DNA from: Nitrospirota bacterium
GTDB lineage: Bacteria; JACPQY01
Length of the DNA stretch: 27,651 bases
Assembly: GCA_016190245.1 (NCBI GenBank)
Contig: JACPQY010000077.1
Coordinates: 1 to 27,651 of the forward strand
Reading direction: 5' to 3'
Of the stretch, positions 15,295 through 23,370 are shown in pieces. Under the pieces are notes generated by a model, which did no database searches, had not been told where the DNA came from, and was given only the letters and a program-made list of their open reading frames with translations. The first letter of the stretch is position 1; each line of letters begins with the position of its first letter. The translations under genes were made by a program, and so were the position numbers.

Positions 15295-16067
15295 CCCACG
15301 TAGGCCCGGCGCACCTCGGGGTGGTTCTGCACCTCCTTGGCCGTCCCCTCCGCCAGGACGCGCCCCGAGTTGAGCGCCATCATTCGGTCGCAGGCGGCGG
15401 CCGCGAGGGCAAGGTCGTGCTCCACGAGAAGCAGTGCAGGCCCCAGACGGCCTCGGATTTCACGAAGGTAGTAGACCAGTTCCTGCTTCTCCTCCGTGGT
15501 CAGACCGGCAGCCGGCTCATCCAGGAGGAGGAGGCGCGGCTCGAGGGCGAGCGCACGCGCGAGCTCGACCTTGCGCTGCACGCCGAAGGGAATCTCGCCT
15601 GCGCGGGCCTTGCGAACGGCCTCGAGACCGAGGAACTCGATGATCTCCTCCGCCTTTCGGCGGTGTTCGACCTCGCGCCCGAGGAACCCCAGAAACGCCA
15701 GCGGCCACGATCCCTCCAGACGGCGGTGGCGGCCGAGCAGGATGTTCTCGATGACAGTCAACGTGTGCACAAGGCGGATGTTCTGGAAGGTGCGCGCGAT
15801 CCCGAACGCCGTGATCTCGTCCGGGCGGAGGCCGGTGAGAAGGCGGCCGTCCAGGCGGATCTCGCCCTGATTCGCACGATAGACGCCGCTGATACAGTTG
15901 AAGAGCGTGGTCTTGCCGGAACCGTTCGGGCCGATGAGCGCGAGCAGCTCCGAGGCGTGGATGTGCAGGCCGACACCGTCCAGCGCGCGGATCCCGCCGA
16001 AGGAGACGGACAATCCCTGGACGGCGAGGAGCGCGCCGGCGCCGCTCACGCAGTGGGGAGGCCCCAT
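15291..16067 (-). CDS. livG: Branched-chain-type ABC transporter ATPase LivG
   Basis: Second ATPase of the Liv-type importer, 258 residues. Walker A GPNGSGKTT lies near 42-50, and the LivG hallmark GIARTFQNIRLVHTLTVIENIL is split around 88-109. Walker B LLLLDEPAAGL and the switch histidine in LLVEHDLAL are present. The ABC signature is unusual: IPFGVQRKVELARALA in place of the common LPYGxQRRLEIARAL, so its first residues are non-canonical. ATG at 16067 has GAAGAGG just upstream, inside the end of livK. A start a few codons in, at the GTG of VSGAG, is possible. It overlaps livF by 4 bases and forms the operon livK-livG-livF. Confidence 0.93.
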   Translation of the reverse strand: MGPPHCVSGAGALLAVQGLSVSFGGIRALDGVGLHIHASELLALIGPNGSGKTTLFNCISGVYRANQGEIRLDGRLLTGLRPDEITAFGIARTFQNIRLVHTLTVIENILLGRHRRLEGSWPLAFLGFLGREVEHRRKAEEIIEFLGLEAVRKARAGEIPFGVQRKVELARALALEPRLLLLDEPAAGLTTEEKQELVYYLREIRGRLGPALLLVEHDLALAAAACDRMMALNSGRVLAEGTAKEVQNHPEVRRAYVG

Positions 16068-16073
16068 GCCTCT

Positions 16074-17261
16074 TCAGAACAGGGGAGGGAAGTCCACCCG
16101 TTCCTTCACGAGCACGTATTTCCCGCCCTCGGCGCGGGCCACGGCCACGCTGTTCATGCCGTGCCGGCGCTGCGGCCCGAAGCTCACGGGGAACATGCCA
16201 CCTTCGGCCCAGCCCTCGATGGATTCCATGGCCTTGATGAAACCCTCCCGCGTGGGTTTCGGTCCCGCCCGCTTCAGGCCTTCCACCGTCAACCGCAGGG
16301 CGTTGACGCCGTACGTCACGAAGTTGGGGTAGCTCTTGAGGTCGGGGTTGTATTTGAGAGCGATCTCGAACTGCTGGTCGGCCTGCGGGTCCAGTCCCGG
16401 GAACCGTGCGCCGAGCGCCACGTGGGCGCCTTCCCAGAGTTCGGCGGCGAGCGTGAACATGATCGGATCGCCGAGCGGGAAGCTGGCGAGCAGCTTCGGG
16501 CGGTAGCCGAGCTTGGCCATCTCCTTGACGATCATGGCGCCGTGCTTCGGGGTGGGGTAGAGGATCACGGCGTCGGCCTTCGCCTCCTTCAGCTTCTGGG
16601 CCTGTGTGCTGAGCTCGCCGCTTCCTACCTCGTAGGGGATCTGGGCCACCAGGCTCGCGCCGGCCGATTCCTTCACGCCCTGTTCGACACCGGCGAGCCC
16701 CGACTTGCCGTAGTCGTCGTTCTGGTAGAAGACCGCCAGGGTCTTGCTGCCCAGCTCTTCCGCGGCGAACCGCGCCAGATATCGGCCTTCCTCCGTGTAG
16801 TCGGGGTACATCACGAAGACCCCGGCGCGCTTGGCCGGCGGCACCTCAGTCCAGATGCGCACGTTCCCGAAGGGCGAGATCATCGGAATTCCTTTCTCGG
16901 CGAGTTGATCGCGGCAGGCGCTGATGACCGCCGTGCCGAGCAGCCCGACAATCGCGAACACCTGGTCCGCCATCTCCCGCATGTTGGCGACGGCACGGCC
17001 AGGGTTGTACTGATCGTCCTTGGCGATCAACCGCAGGGTTCGGCCGTGGACGCCGCCGGATTCGTTGACGTACTGGACGTACGCCTCCATGCCACGCGTC
17101 ACGTTGCCCCAGAGGGCGGCGGGGCCCGTCAGGGGAGCCGATGTGCCGAGAACGATCTCCTTGTCGGTCAGCCCGGGTGTCTCCTTTTTCGCGCAGGCAG
17201 GCAGGCACGCCAGCAACGCGAGAAACCCGAACGCAGTCATTGTGGTACGGTGGCGATTCAT
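16074..17261 (-). CDS. livK: Branched-chain-type ABC transporter substrate-binding lipoprotein LivK
   Basis: Receptor of the Liv-type importer, a lipid-anchored or periplasmic type I binding protein of 395 residues. The chosen start is ATG at 17261, because a perfect AGGAGGT (17268-17274) lies 6 bases upstream. The frame is open further upstream but has no such site. The signal FGFLALLACLPAC ends in an L-P-A-C lipobox (Cys near residue 23). The mature part begins TPGLTDKEIVLGTSAPLTGP, the usual opening of Peripla_BP_6 proteins, and GIPMISPFGN and VFYQNDDYGKSGL are further family marks. The closest-looking relatives bind amides, urea, aromatic acids or branched amino acids. The nearby CoA ligases favour an organic acid. 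It is first in the operon with livG and livF. Confidence 0.93.
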   Translation of the reverse strand: MNRHRTTMTAFGFLALLACLPACAKKETPGLTDKEIVLGTSAPLTGPAALWGNVTRGMEAYVQYVNESGGVHGRTLRLIAKDDQYNPGRAVANMREMADQVFAIVGLLGTAVISACRDQLAEKGIPMISPFGNVRIWTEVPPAKRAGVFVMYPDYTEEGRYLARFAAEELGSKTLAVFYQNDDYGKSGLAGVEQGVKESAGASLVAQIPYEVGSGELSTQAQKLKEAKADAVILYPTPKHGAMIVKEMAKLGYRPKLLASFPLGDPIMFTLAAELWEGAHVALGARFPGLDPQADQQFEIALKYNPDLKSYPNFVTYGVNALRLTVEGLKRAGPKPTREGFIKAMESIEGWAEGGMFPVSFGPQRRHGMNSVAVARAEGGKYVLVKERVDFPPLF

Positions 17262-17300
17262 AGTCGGACCTCCTTCGTGTTGTGCCGGACAAGGTCTGGC

Positions 17301-17454
17301 CGAGATTGCTTCAATCGTCCCCGCCGGGTGGCGGGGACTCCTTCGCAATGACACCAACCCGTCGTCATGCGAGCGACTCGTGCTACGCAGCGCTCTCTGC
17401 TATGCGTAGCGCTTCGCAGAGCATAGTCGCAGAGTAGCAATCGAAGCAATCTCG
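17301..17454. repeat. Palindromic element with 12-bp terminal inverted repeats
   Basis: CGAGATTGCTTC at 17301-17312 is the exact inverse complement of 17443-17454. Inside lie smaller hairpins: CCCCGCC/GGCGGGG (about 17319-17336) and GCTACGCA (17382-17389) with TGCGTAGC (17403-17410). The element fills most of the gap between livK and the next upstream gene on the same strand. It resembles non-coding mobile repeats (MITE- or REP-type). No transposase is in it and no target duplication is clear. Confidence 0.55.
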
Positions 17455-17506
17455 TTCTTGGAAATTTCGTCATGACTTGCCCTGCGGGCCACTCCTGTCC
17501 GCTTCA

Positions 17507-18106
17507 TCATGGCCTCAATTCCTTCAACCACTGCGTCGAAACCGGCTGGAACACCTGCGTGAGAAAATCGAGACGGCTGGTCAGCTTGTCCGCCATCTCG
17601 GTGCATCGGGCCTGCGCGGCGGCGAGGGCCTTCGGCCAGGCGGCGCCGAAGGCTGCTTGGATCTCGGCATCGAAGAACGAGGCCGGGATGGGTTTGCCCC
17701 CGAACAGGAATTCCCGACCCGTTCCAACCGGGCGGAAAGGAACCAACTCGTTGCCGATGCCTTCCTGGATCAGTTTCGAAACGTCGTTCGGATGGACCTC
17801 GCCTGGGTAACGGCGATCGAGATCCTTCCAAACAGGTGACGTCTTGAGAAGTTGACCTCCCTTGAAGAGGCGGAAGTTGAGGGCCCTCGATCCCGCCCAA
17901 CTCCTCGCATCGTGCTGGGACATCCCGGCCTTGAGTGCTCGGGCAAATTGAAGCACGGCCATCACGTGAAACGAACTGAGAGGCTCGGGCATGGCGCGGA
18001 ACGTACTTTGCGGCGGGGCGCGCGGGCAGTCAAGCGCAAACGGCTCGGGCGGTCTTCGCTTGGAATTCGCCACCGATTCGAGATACATTGAAATCTTGCG
18101 GTCCAT
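17507..18106 (-). CDS. Hypothetical protein
   Basis: A 199-residue soluble protein I do not recognise. It has no signal peptide or membrane segment. The middle (about residues 48-85) reads as a helical, basic segment with RSWAGSRALNFRLFKGG, and the C-terminal third has an Ala-rich helix. ATG at 18106 makes its start codon overlap that of the divergent gene, which is unlikely to be right for both. ATG at 18088 or 17992 are alternatives, none with a clear ribosome-binding site. Codon use is like that of neighbours, and the frame is long for chance on this strand, but confidence in the gene is moderate. Confidence 0.55.
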   Translation of the reverse strand: MDRKISMYLESVANSKRRPPEPFALDCPRAPPQSTFRAMPEPLSSFHVMAVLQFARALKAGMSQHDARSWAGSRALNFRLFKGGQLLKTSPVWKDLDRRYPGEVHPNDVSKLIQEGIGNELVPFRPVGTGREFLFGGKPIPASFFDAEIQAAFGAAWPKALAAAQARCTEMADKLTSRLDFLTQVFQPVSTQWLKELRP

Positions 18107-18116
18107 GACTTACCGG

Positions 18117-18965
18117 ATGGCGACACGGATGAGACGTGCCCTGGCCGCAGCAGCCGGCGCTGCGGCGATTGCGGGGGCCGAGCTCCCGGCGCAGGCCCAC
18201 CACACCAGCGCTTTCATTTCCGCCGACATCGCCGAAGTGGCCGAGAAGAACAGCAACGAGCTCTTTCTGATGGGTTCCTACTTCCGTCCCGAGCTGGGCC
18301 CGACGACGGGACATCATGCCGACCTGATGCCCGGCTACCGTCGCGGCATCTCGGACGATTTCCAATTCGAGTATCACTTCCACTGGGTGACGGATCCTGC
18401 GAAGGGTTTGGAGCCCGGCGAGTCGGTTTTCGAGGAGCACGGACTGGCCGTCAAGCAGGTCTTCCCCGAATGGAGCGGGTTTCCAATGAGGGTGGCCGCC
18501 TTCGGCGAGGTGGAGCTGCCGACCGCCCATGCCGTCAAGAAGGTGGGGGCGACCACGGCGGGAAAACTCCGCTTGATCCTCAGCCGGCACACCGTGGGCG
18601 GCCTCCTCCTGGCGGTCAATCTCGACGGTCTGGCGGAAGTCGGTCTGCGCTGCACCCAAGGCGCCGCGCCGGCGATGGCGCCCAGGCGGCACACACCGGA
18701 CGACCGCCAAGCCTGTGAGCAAGGCGAGCCGGTCACGAACCTGGATTGGGGGTTCGCGGTGGCGCTGCGCAAGTCGCTCTCGGGCCCGGTGAGCGCGTCC
18801 GTCGAGCTCGCCAAGGAGATTGACCACCCGCCGGGTGTCACCACCATCATCGGTTTCCATGTGCATTCGGCCTCCACGTGGTACTACCATTTTGGCGTCG
18901 GGTTCCCCGTGGGACTCGACGAGGACTTCCTTTCCCTCAGACTCGGGGCAGGGACCAAGTTTTGA
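18117..18965 (+). CDS. Exported protein, possible outer-membrane beta-barrel
   Basis: About 282 residues with a clean signal peptide: MATRMRRALAAAAGAAAIAG and a cleavage site after PAQA-HH. The mature part is rich in alternating polar/hydrophobic strands (for example LRLILSRHTVGGLLLAVNLDG) with many aromatic residues. It ends FLSLRLGAGTKF, a C-terminal phenylalanine as in outer-membrane barrels. This pattern is like MetA-type putative transporters, but I see no diagnostic motif. ATG at 18105 and 18129 are also in frame; 18117 avoids overlap with the divergent gene. The stop overlaps the next gene by 4 bases (TTGA), so the two are likely co-translated. Confidence 0.6.
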   Translation: MATRMRRALAAAAGAAAIAGAELPAQAHHTSAFISADIAEVAEKNSNELFLMGSYFRPELGPTTGHHADLMPGYRRGISDDFQFEYHFHWVTDPAKGLEPGESVFEEHGLAVKQVFPEWSGFPMRVAAFGEVELPTAHAVKKVGATTAGKLRLILSRHTVGGLLLAVNLDGLAEVGLRCTQGAAPAMAPRRHTPDDRQACEQGEPVTNLDWGFAVALRKSLSGPVSASVELAKEIDHPPGVTTIIGFHVHSASTWYYHFGVGFPVGLDEDFLSLRLGAGTKF

Positions 18966-19756
18966 GCGACGCACCCGAAACCAGGAAGAGCAGGCCGAAG
19001 TGGTTGATCCCTTTGGCCATCGGCCTGGGTTTGGCCGGGCTCGGGGCCGCAGGCGCCGGCGTCTATTTCTTTCTCATGAGAGCGAGAGGTGAGGAAAGAG
19101 TGGCCGTCACCCAGCAGGCAGTGGCCCAACTCCGAGCCGAGCTTGATGGTTATTTCGCCCATCAAGGATCTTATCCTAATAATATTAATGAACTAGGTGA
19201 GGTATCGGAACGGCTCCTGGCGATGAGCCTGACGGGTTCCCCGGACGTGCGTGCCGTTCGGTTCAAGGATGTCCTGCCGGGAATCGACGAGCTTCGATCC
19301 CAGTGCGCACACGAGCGGGAAGGAAGCTACGGGTGGTTGTACGACGTGCGCGGACTCGTCGTGGCCTGCCCAACGGGCGAGATCAACACTGCGCAGTGGG
19401 CTTGGCCGGTGCCACTGTCCTTCCCGAATCTCTCCGACGAGGGCGAAGGGGGGGAGGTCCAGCAAGGGCCGAGCGCCCCCGGTCCGGGCGGAAGCCCCCC
19501 CGGGGAGGGCTCGACCGTCGCCCCGGCCCCACCTGAGGAGGGTTGGAAGCCTGACCTGGTGGTCATCTCCGCTGTGGCCCCTCTTCGTTCGAAAGCCGCG
19601 CAGCACGGGCGGATCGTGGCGAGGCTCCGCCTGGGGGAGGGGCTCGCAAAGAAGGGTCAGAACGGTCCGTGGTTCCGAGTACTACGCGAGAGCGGGCAGG
19701 TGGGCTGGATCAGCGGATACGATATCAAGTTCATCGAACCGACAGGCTCCCCATAA
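18962..19756 (+). CDS. Membrane-anchored SH3-domain protein
   Basis: Predicted inner-membrane protein of 264 residues. TTG at 18962 overlaps the previous stop (TTGA) and gives a short basic N-terminus before one membrane segment (about 15-38). Next is a pilin-like stretch, QQAVAQLRAELDGYFAHQG followed by SYPNNINEL (about 50-77), like the helix and loop of type II pseudopilins. A Pro/Gly/Ser-rich linker follows (about 160-195). The C-terminal ~70 residues form a bacterial SH3 domain (PLRSKAA through GQVGWISGYDIKFIEP). Bacterial SH3 domains often bind cell-wall peptides; that role is inferred here. Codons 67-81 are almost all A/T-ending, unlike the rest. It is coupled to the barrel-like gene upstream. 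Confidence 0.75.
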   Translation: MSDAPETRKSRPKWLIPLAIGLGLAGLGAAGAGVYFFLMRARGEERVAVTQQAVAQLRAELDGYFAHQGSYPNNINELGEVSERLLAMSLTGSPDVRAVRFKDVLPGIDELRSQCAHEREGSYGWLYDVRGLVVACPTGEINTAQWAWPVPLSFPNLSDEGEGGEVQQGPSAPGPGGSPPGEGSTVAPAPPEEGWKPDLVVISAVAPLRSKAAQHGRIVARLRLGEGLAKKGQNGPWFRVLRESGQVGWISGYDIKFIEPTGSP

Positions 19757-19777
19757 AGAGACGAGAGGTTCACGATA

Positions 19778-21586
19778 GTGGCGACAGGTCCCGAGCCCCG
19801 CACGATCCCCGAGCTGTTCTTCAGGCGCGTCCAGGATAGCCCCAACGGCCTCGCCTACCGGTACTCCCGGGATGGCCGAGTGACCGAGGTGACGTGGCGC
19901 GAATACGGGGAACTGGTGCGGCGATTCGCGAACGGGCTCCTCTCCCTCGGTTTCGAAAAGGGCGACCGCTGCGCCATCCTTGGTGAGACACAGCCCGAGT
20001 GGACCATCGCCGACCTGGCCGCCATGGCAGCCGGCGGCACCGGCGTCGGCATCTACCAGACCAACACGGCCAAACAGACCGAGTACATCCTCCAGCATTC
20101 GGAGGCCAAGGTCTGCGTGCTCGACACCAGGGCGCAGGCGCAAAAAGTGGCGGCCTCTCTGGTGAACCTCCCCCGTCTCAAGACTGTGGTCGCCTGGGGC
20201 GATGGCATAGGGGACGGCATTATCTCTTTCGACGAGATCCTGCGAAAGGGCGACGAGTTCGCCAAGATCCATCCGAACGTCCTTGAACAGCGGATGAAGG
20301 CCGTGCGGGGTGAGGACCTGGCGATCCTGATCTACACGTCGGGCACCACGGGGCCGCCGAAGGGCGCGATGCTTTCCCATCGCAACTGCGTCTTCGAGAT
20401 CTGCTCCCTCGAGCGGATCATCCCCTCGTCGGTGGGAGATATCACGGTTGCGTTCCTGCCGATGTCCCATGTGGCGGAGCACCTCATCGGCTTTGTGGGG
20501 AGGATTCGGAACGGTATGGCCGCGGCCTATGCCGAGTCGCTGGACAAGGTCCTGGACACCGTCAAGGCCACCCGCCCAACCGTCTTCGGGAGCGTCCCGC
20601 GGATCTTCGAGAAGGCGTACGCCCGAATCCTTTCCCAAGTGGGGCAGGCGTCCCCGCTGAAGCGCCGGATCTTTGAGTGGGCGAAGCGGACGGGTCTGGA
20701 GAAGAGCCGGAGGCTCCAGCAACGGCAGTCCGTTCCTCTGGGGCTGGCGATCCGCTACGCCGTGGCGGATCGGCTGGTCTTCTCGAAGATCCGGGAGGCC
20801 TTCGGCGGGCGCGTCAAGTACTTCGTTTCGGGCGCGGCGCCGATCTCGACTGAGATTCTTGAGTTCTTCCACGCCGCGGGCCTGTTTGTCGCCGAGGTGT
20901 ACGGACTGACGGAGTGTGCCGCGATCGCTACAGCCAACCGCTTCGACGATTTCAAGTTCGGGACGGTTGGGAAGGTCATCCCCGATGTGGAGGTCAAGAT
21001 CGCGCCGGACGGAGAGATCCTCATGCGCGGTCCGAACATCTTCATGGGTTACTTCAAGGATGATGTCGCAACACATGAAGCTATCGAGAAGAACGGATGG
21101 CTGCACTCCGGCGATATCGGCGTATTGGACACCGACGGGTTTCTGAAGATCACGGACCGCAAGAAGAATCTCATCATCACGGCGGGAGGCAAGAACATTG
21201 CTCCCTCGAACATCGAGACACTCGTTAAGAACCAGTCCCCCCTCATCAGCCAGGTGGTGGCGATTGGCGACCGGCGGGCTTTCGTGGTGGGGCTGATCAC
21301 ACTCAGCCCCGATGAACTCAAGGCCTATGGGGCGGAAAAGGGTTGGGAGGGGGCGTCGCCGGCGGAATTGAGTCGTCGGCCCGAAGTGCAGGCGACCGTG
21401 GCTGCGGCGGTGGAGAGGGCCAACGCCGAGCTGGCGCGCTACGAGCAAATCAAGAAATTTTCCGTCCTGGAAGCCGATTTCACGGTTGAGTCGGGCGAGA
21501 TCACGCCCACGCTCAAGGTGAAACGCAAGGTGGTCGAGGAGAAGTACCGGGAGAAGATCGAGTCTCTCTATCGGGAAGGCGTGTAA
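19778..21586 (+). CDS. Long-chain fatty acid--CoA ligase (AMP-forming), second copy
   Basis: A second acyl-CoA synthetase of 602 residues, clearly a paralogue of the one at 2260. Motifs are the P-loop YTSGTTGPPKGAML from about 186, YGLTECAAI near 380, GWLHSGDIG near 440, DRKKNLIITAGGKNIAPSNI near 460, and TPTLKVKRKVVEEKY near the end. GTG at 19778 has GAGAGG about 8 bases upstream. It lies 21 bases after the SH3 gene on the same strand. The 3' end overlaps the convergent TRAP-binding-protein gene by 19 bases. The ligase may serve the Liv importer or general fatty-acid use; substrate is not readable. Confidence 0.92.
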   Translation: MATGPEPRTIPELFFRRVQDSPNGLAYRYSRDGRVTEVTWREYGELVRRFANGLLSLGFEKGDRCAILGETQPEWTIADLAAMAAGGTGVGIYQTNTAKQTEYILQHSEAKVCVLDTRAQAQKVAASLVNLPRLKTVVAWGDGIGDGIISFDEILRKGDEFAKIHPNVLEQRMKAVRGEDLAILIYTSGTTGPPKGAMLSHRNCVFEICSLERIIPSSVGDITVAFLPMSHVAEHLIGFVGRIRNGMAAAYAESLDKVLDTVKATRPTVFGSVPRIFEKAYARILSQVGQASPLKRRIFEWAKRTGLEKSRRLQQRQSVPLGLAIRYAVADRLVFSKIREAFGGRVKYFVSGAAPISTEILEFFHAAGLFVAEVYGLTECAAIATANRFDDFKFGTVGKVIPDVEVKIAPDGEILMRGPNIFMGYFKDDVATHEAIEKNGWLHSGDIGVLDTDGFLKITDRKKNLIITAGGKNIAPSNIETLVKNQSPLISQVVAIGDRRAFVVGLITLSPDELKAYGAEKGWEGASPAELSRRPEVQATVAAAVERANAELARYEQIKKFSVLEADFTVESGEITPTLKVKRKVVEEKYREKIESLYREGV

Positions 21587-22638
21587 GCGGCCGCGGCTTC
21601 GCGGATCTGGCGGAGGAGTGAATCGGGGTAGAGGGTCCCGACGAGCTTGGCGTAGACCCGCTCCATCCTCGACTTGAGCTCTTTCATGGCCTCCGGGGCC
21701 AGTGGTAGTACCTTGAGCCCATGCGAGCGGAGCCCGGAGAGGGCCTTCTCGTTGTCCTTCCCGGCGCTGGTGGAGAGTTCCGTGACCATGATGCGCGCCT
21801 GCTCCGCCACGATGCGGCGATCCTCTTCGGAAAGGGAGGCGTACGCACGGCTCGCCACGACGATTCCCCCCATGCCCATTGCGAACGGCGTCTCGATCAT
21901 GTACTTGGCGAAGGGATGCCACTGGAGGGCGACCGTGGCCATCGGGGCGTTGTAAAAGGCGTTGACCATCCCTGTTTGAAGGGCCGGCAGGACCTCGACC
22001 ACGGGGAGGGGAGTGGGGGAGAGGTCCAGCTCCCTGAAGGCGGCATCCGCGAGCGGATCCCCCGCCCAGGCCCAGAGCTTCTGTCCCTTGAGATCTTCCA
22101 GGGTCTTCATCGGCACCTGCGTGAAGAAATAGACGGCTCCGAAGGGAAGCCATCCCAGGAGGACGTACTTCTTCGATTCATACAGTTCGCGGTACGTCGG
22201 GAACATCCGATCGAGCACGTAGAGCGCCTGATCGTAGGATTCCATCAGGAACGGAAGCTCCAGGGCACGGATCTCAGGCGAGATCAATCCGAGCCCCATC
22301 GCCGTGATAGCGGCCCCTTGGATCTGCCCGAGTCTGAGCTTGCGCACGACGTCCGGGTCGTCGCCCATCACGCCGCCCGCGTAGAGGGTGATCTCGACGC
22401 GGCCCTGAGTCTGCGCGCGCACACTCTTGACGAACCCGTCCAGCACGTCGCCCCATGCGGAGCCCGGAGGTGCGAGTGTCGCGAACTTGAGCTGCGCGGC
22501 ATGGGCGGAGGAGGCGAGGGTAAGAGCTAGGGCGACCGTGCTCAGGATGGAGAAAGGGGACGTTCCTATTTTCCGGCGTGGTCCCCCTCGCCGGATTCTT
22601 CGTTGAAACGGAAAATAGGAATGTCCCCGTTTTGACAT
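21568..22638 (-). CDS. TRAP transporter substrate-binding protein (DctP family)
   Basis: Periplasmic receptor of the DctP family, typically binding small organic acids. It has 356 residues. The mature part starts AQLKFATLAPPGSAWGD after an AHA-A cleavage site (about residue 47). GVMGDDPDVVRKLRLGQIQG and LELPFLMESYDQALYVLDRM are family marks. The membrane partners DctQ and DctM are not in the window, so it is an orphan here. Residues 2 to about 28, including the basic n-region of the signal peptide, are coded inside an inverted-repeat element. No ATG, GTG or TTG exists in frame between that element and the hydrophobic core. Either the repeat really supplies the start or the native start was lost. 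No Shine-Dalgarno site is visible. Confidence 0.85.
   Translation of the reverse strand: MSKRGHSYFPFQRRIRRGGPRRKIGTSPFSILSTVALALTLASSAHAAQLKFATLAPPGSAWGDVLDGFVKSVRAQTQGRVEITLYAGGVMGDDPDVVRKLRLGQIQGAAITAMGLGLISPEIRALELPFLMESYDQALYVLDRMFPTYRELYESKKYVLLGWLPFGAVYFFTQVPMKTLEDLKGQKLWAWAGDPLADAAFRELDLSPTPLPVVEVLPALQTGMVNAFYNAPMATVALQWHPFAKYMIETPFAMGMGGIVVASRAYASLSEEDRRIVAEQARIMVTELSTSAGKDNEKALSGLRSHGLKVLPLAPEAMKELKSRMERVYAKLVGTLYPDSLLRQIREAAAAYTPSR
22553..22633. repeat. REP-like inverted repeat with internal hairpin
   Basis: GGGGACGTTCCTATTTTCCG (22556-22575) pairs with 22609-22628 at 19 of 20 positions. Between the arms is a second hairpin, CCGGCG (22573-22578) with CGCCGG (22589-22594). The A and T runs outside the arms extend the symmetry. 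The type resembles REP sequences spread by RAYT transposases. It lies across the 5' end of the TRAP-binding-protein gene. Confidence 0.75.
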
Positions 22639-22648
22639 CGGGCGCCAT

Positions 22649-22657
22649 ACTATACCA
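22649..22657 (-). promoter_or_regulatory. Candidate extended -10 promoter for the DctP-like gene
   Basis: On the minus strand the sequence reads TGGTATAGT, an extended -10 box (TG-n-TATAGT). The start point would be near 22642, only a few bases before ATG 22638, giving an almost leaderless message. That would fit the missing ribosome-binding site. No good -35 is present. Tentative. Confidence 0.3.
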
Positions 22658-22689
22658 AAGACGATGCGATTGCCTTAGAATGGGGCTCC

Positions 22690-23328
22690 ATGCCCTCACG
22701 AAAGGAGCCGTCAGCGCACGGCACGGATGCCGATACGGACGTCGCCCGGCGCGTGAGCCGCTCGATCCGCGAATCACGGCAGGATCTCGACGTGAGCATC
22801 AGCGACTTGGCCAGGCGGTCCGGGATCGCCGTGTCCACTCTCTACAAGATCGAGAACGACGAGATGGTCCCGACCGTGGTTACCCTGGACCGCATCGCGA
22901 GGGCACTGGGACGCACTCCCGCCAGTCTCCTTCATGGTGACGGGCGCGAGGCGGAACTCGAGCACGTCTGCTCATCCAGGGCCGACCGTTTCACCTCCGA
23001 GACCGGTTTTTCAGGCTGGGTCGTGGCCGGTGGTCTCCCGGGTGGGCGACTCTTCTCCGCCGTTCTCGAGGTCACACAGAACGGGCAGAGCGGACGCAGA
23101 GCGCTCTCCCACACCGGCGAGGAACTCATCGTCTGCATAAGAGGCCGTCTGGAAGTAACCGTGGGATCGCGAAAATTCGTGCTCCAAAGAGGGGATTCCC
23201 TCCACTACAAGGCCACGCTCGAGCACGGCTTTCGCAATCTCGCAGGCGCTCCCAGCCGTATCATGTACGTCCTCACACCTTCTCCGGTCTTTGGAGAAAC
23301 AGCCTGGGAAGGGTACGGACTGCCATGA
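22690..23328 (+). CDS. XRE-family transcriptional regulator with cupin domain
   Basis: Cytoplasmic DNA-binding regulator of 212 residues. An N-terminal lambda-repressor-like helix-turn-helix (about 20-80; SISDLARRSGIAVSTLYKIE contains the recognition helix) is joined to a C-terminal cupin barrel (about 115-208) with HTGEELIVCIRGRLEVTVG and QRGDSLHYKATLEHGFRN. This is the PuuR/SutR-like layout, where the cupin senses a small metabolite. It is divergent from the DctP-like gene, 51 bases apart with a repeat between, so control of that gene is a natural guess. The cupin keeps several conserved histidine/glutamate positions. The ATG has no strong ribosome-binding site. Confidence 0.88.
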   Translation: MPSRKEPSAHGTDADTDVARRVSRSIRESRQDLDVSISDLARRSGIAVSTLYKIENDEMVPTVVTLDRIARALGRTPASLLHGDGREAELEHVCSSRADRFTSETGFSGWVVAGGLPGGRLFSAVLEVTQNGQSGRRALSHTGEELIVCIRGRLEVTVGSRKFVLQRGDSLHYKATLEHGFRNLAGAPSRIMYVLTPSPVFGETAWEGYGLP

Positions 23329-23370
23329 GGTTGGCGTAGACCGGAAGGCACAGAACCCCACCTCGCACAC

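Noticed and set aside
15198-17351. A 717-codon open frame on the + strand
   Set aside because: It runs antisense through livF, livG and livK, whose families and overlaps are unmistakable. Such long antisense frames are normal in GC-rich genes, and this translation has no recognisable domain.
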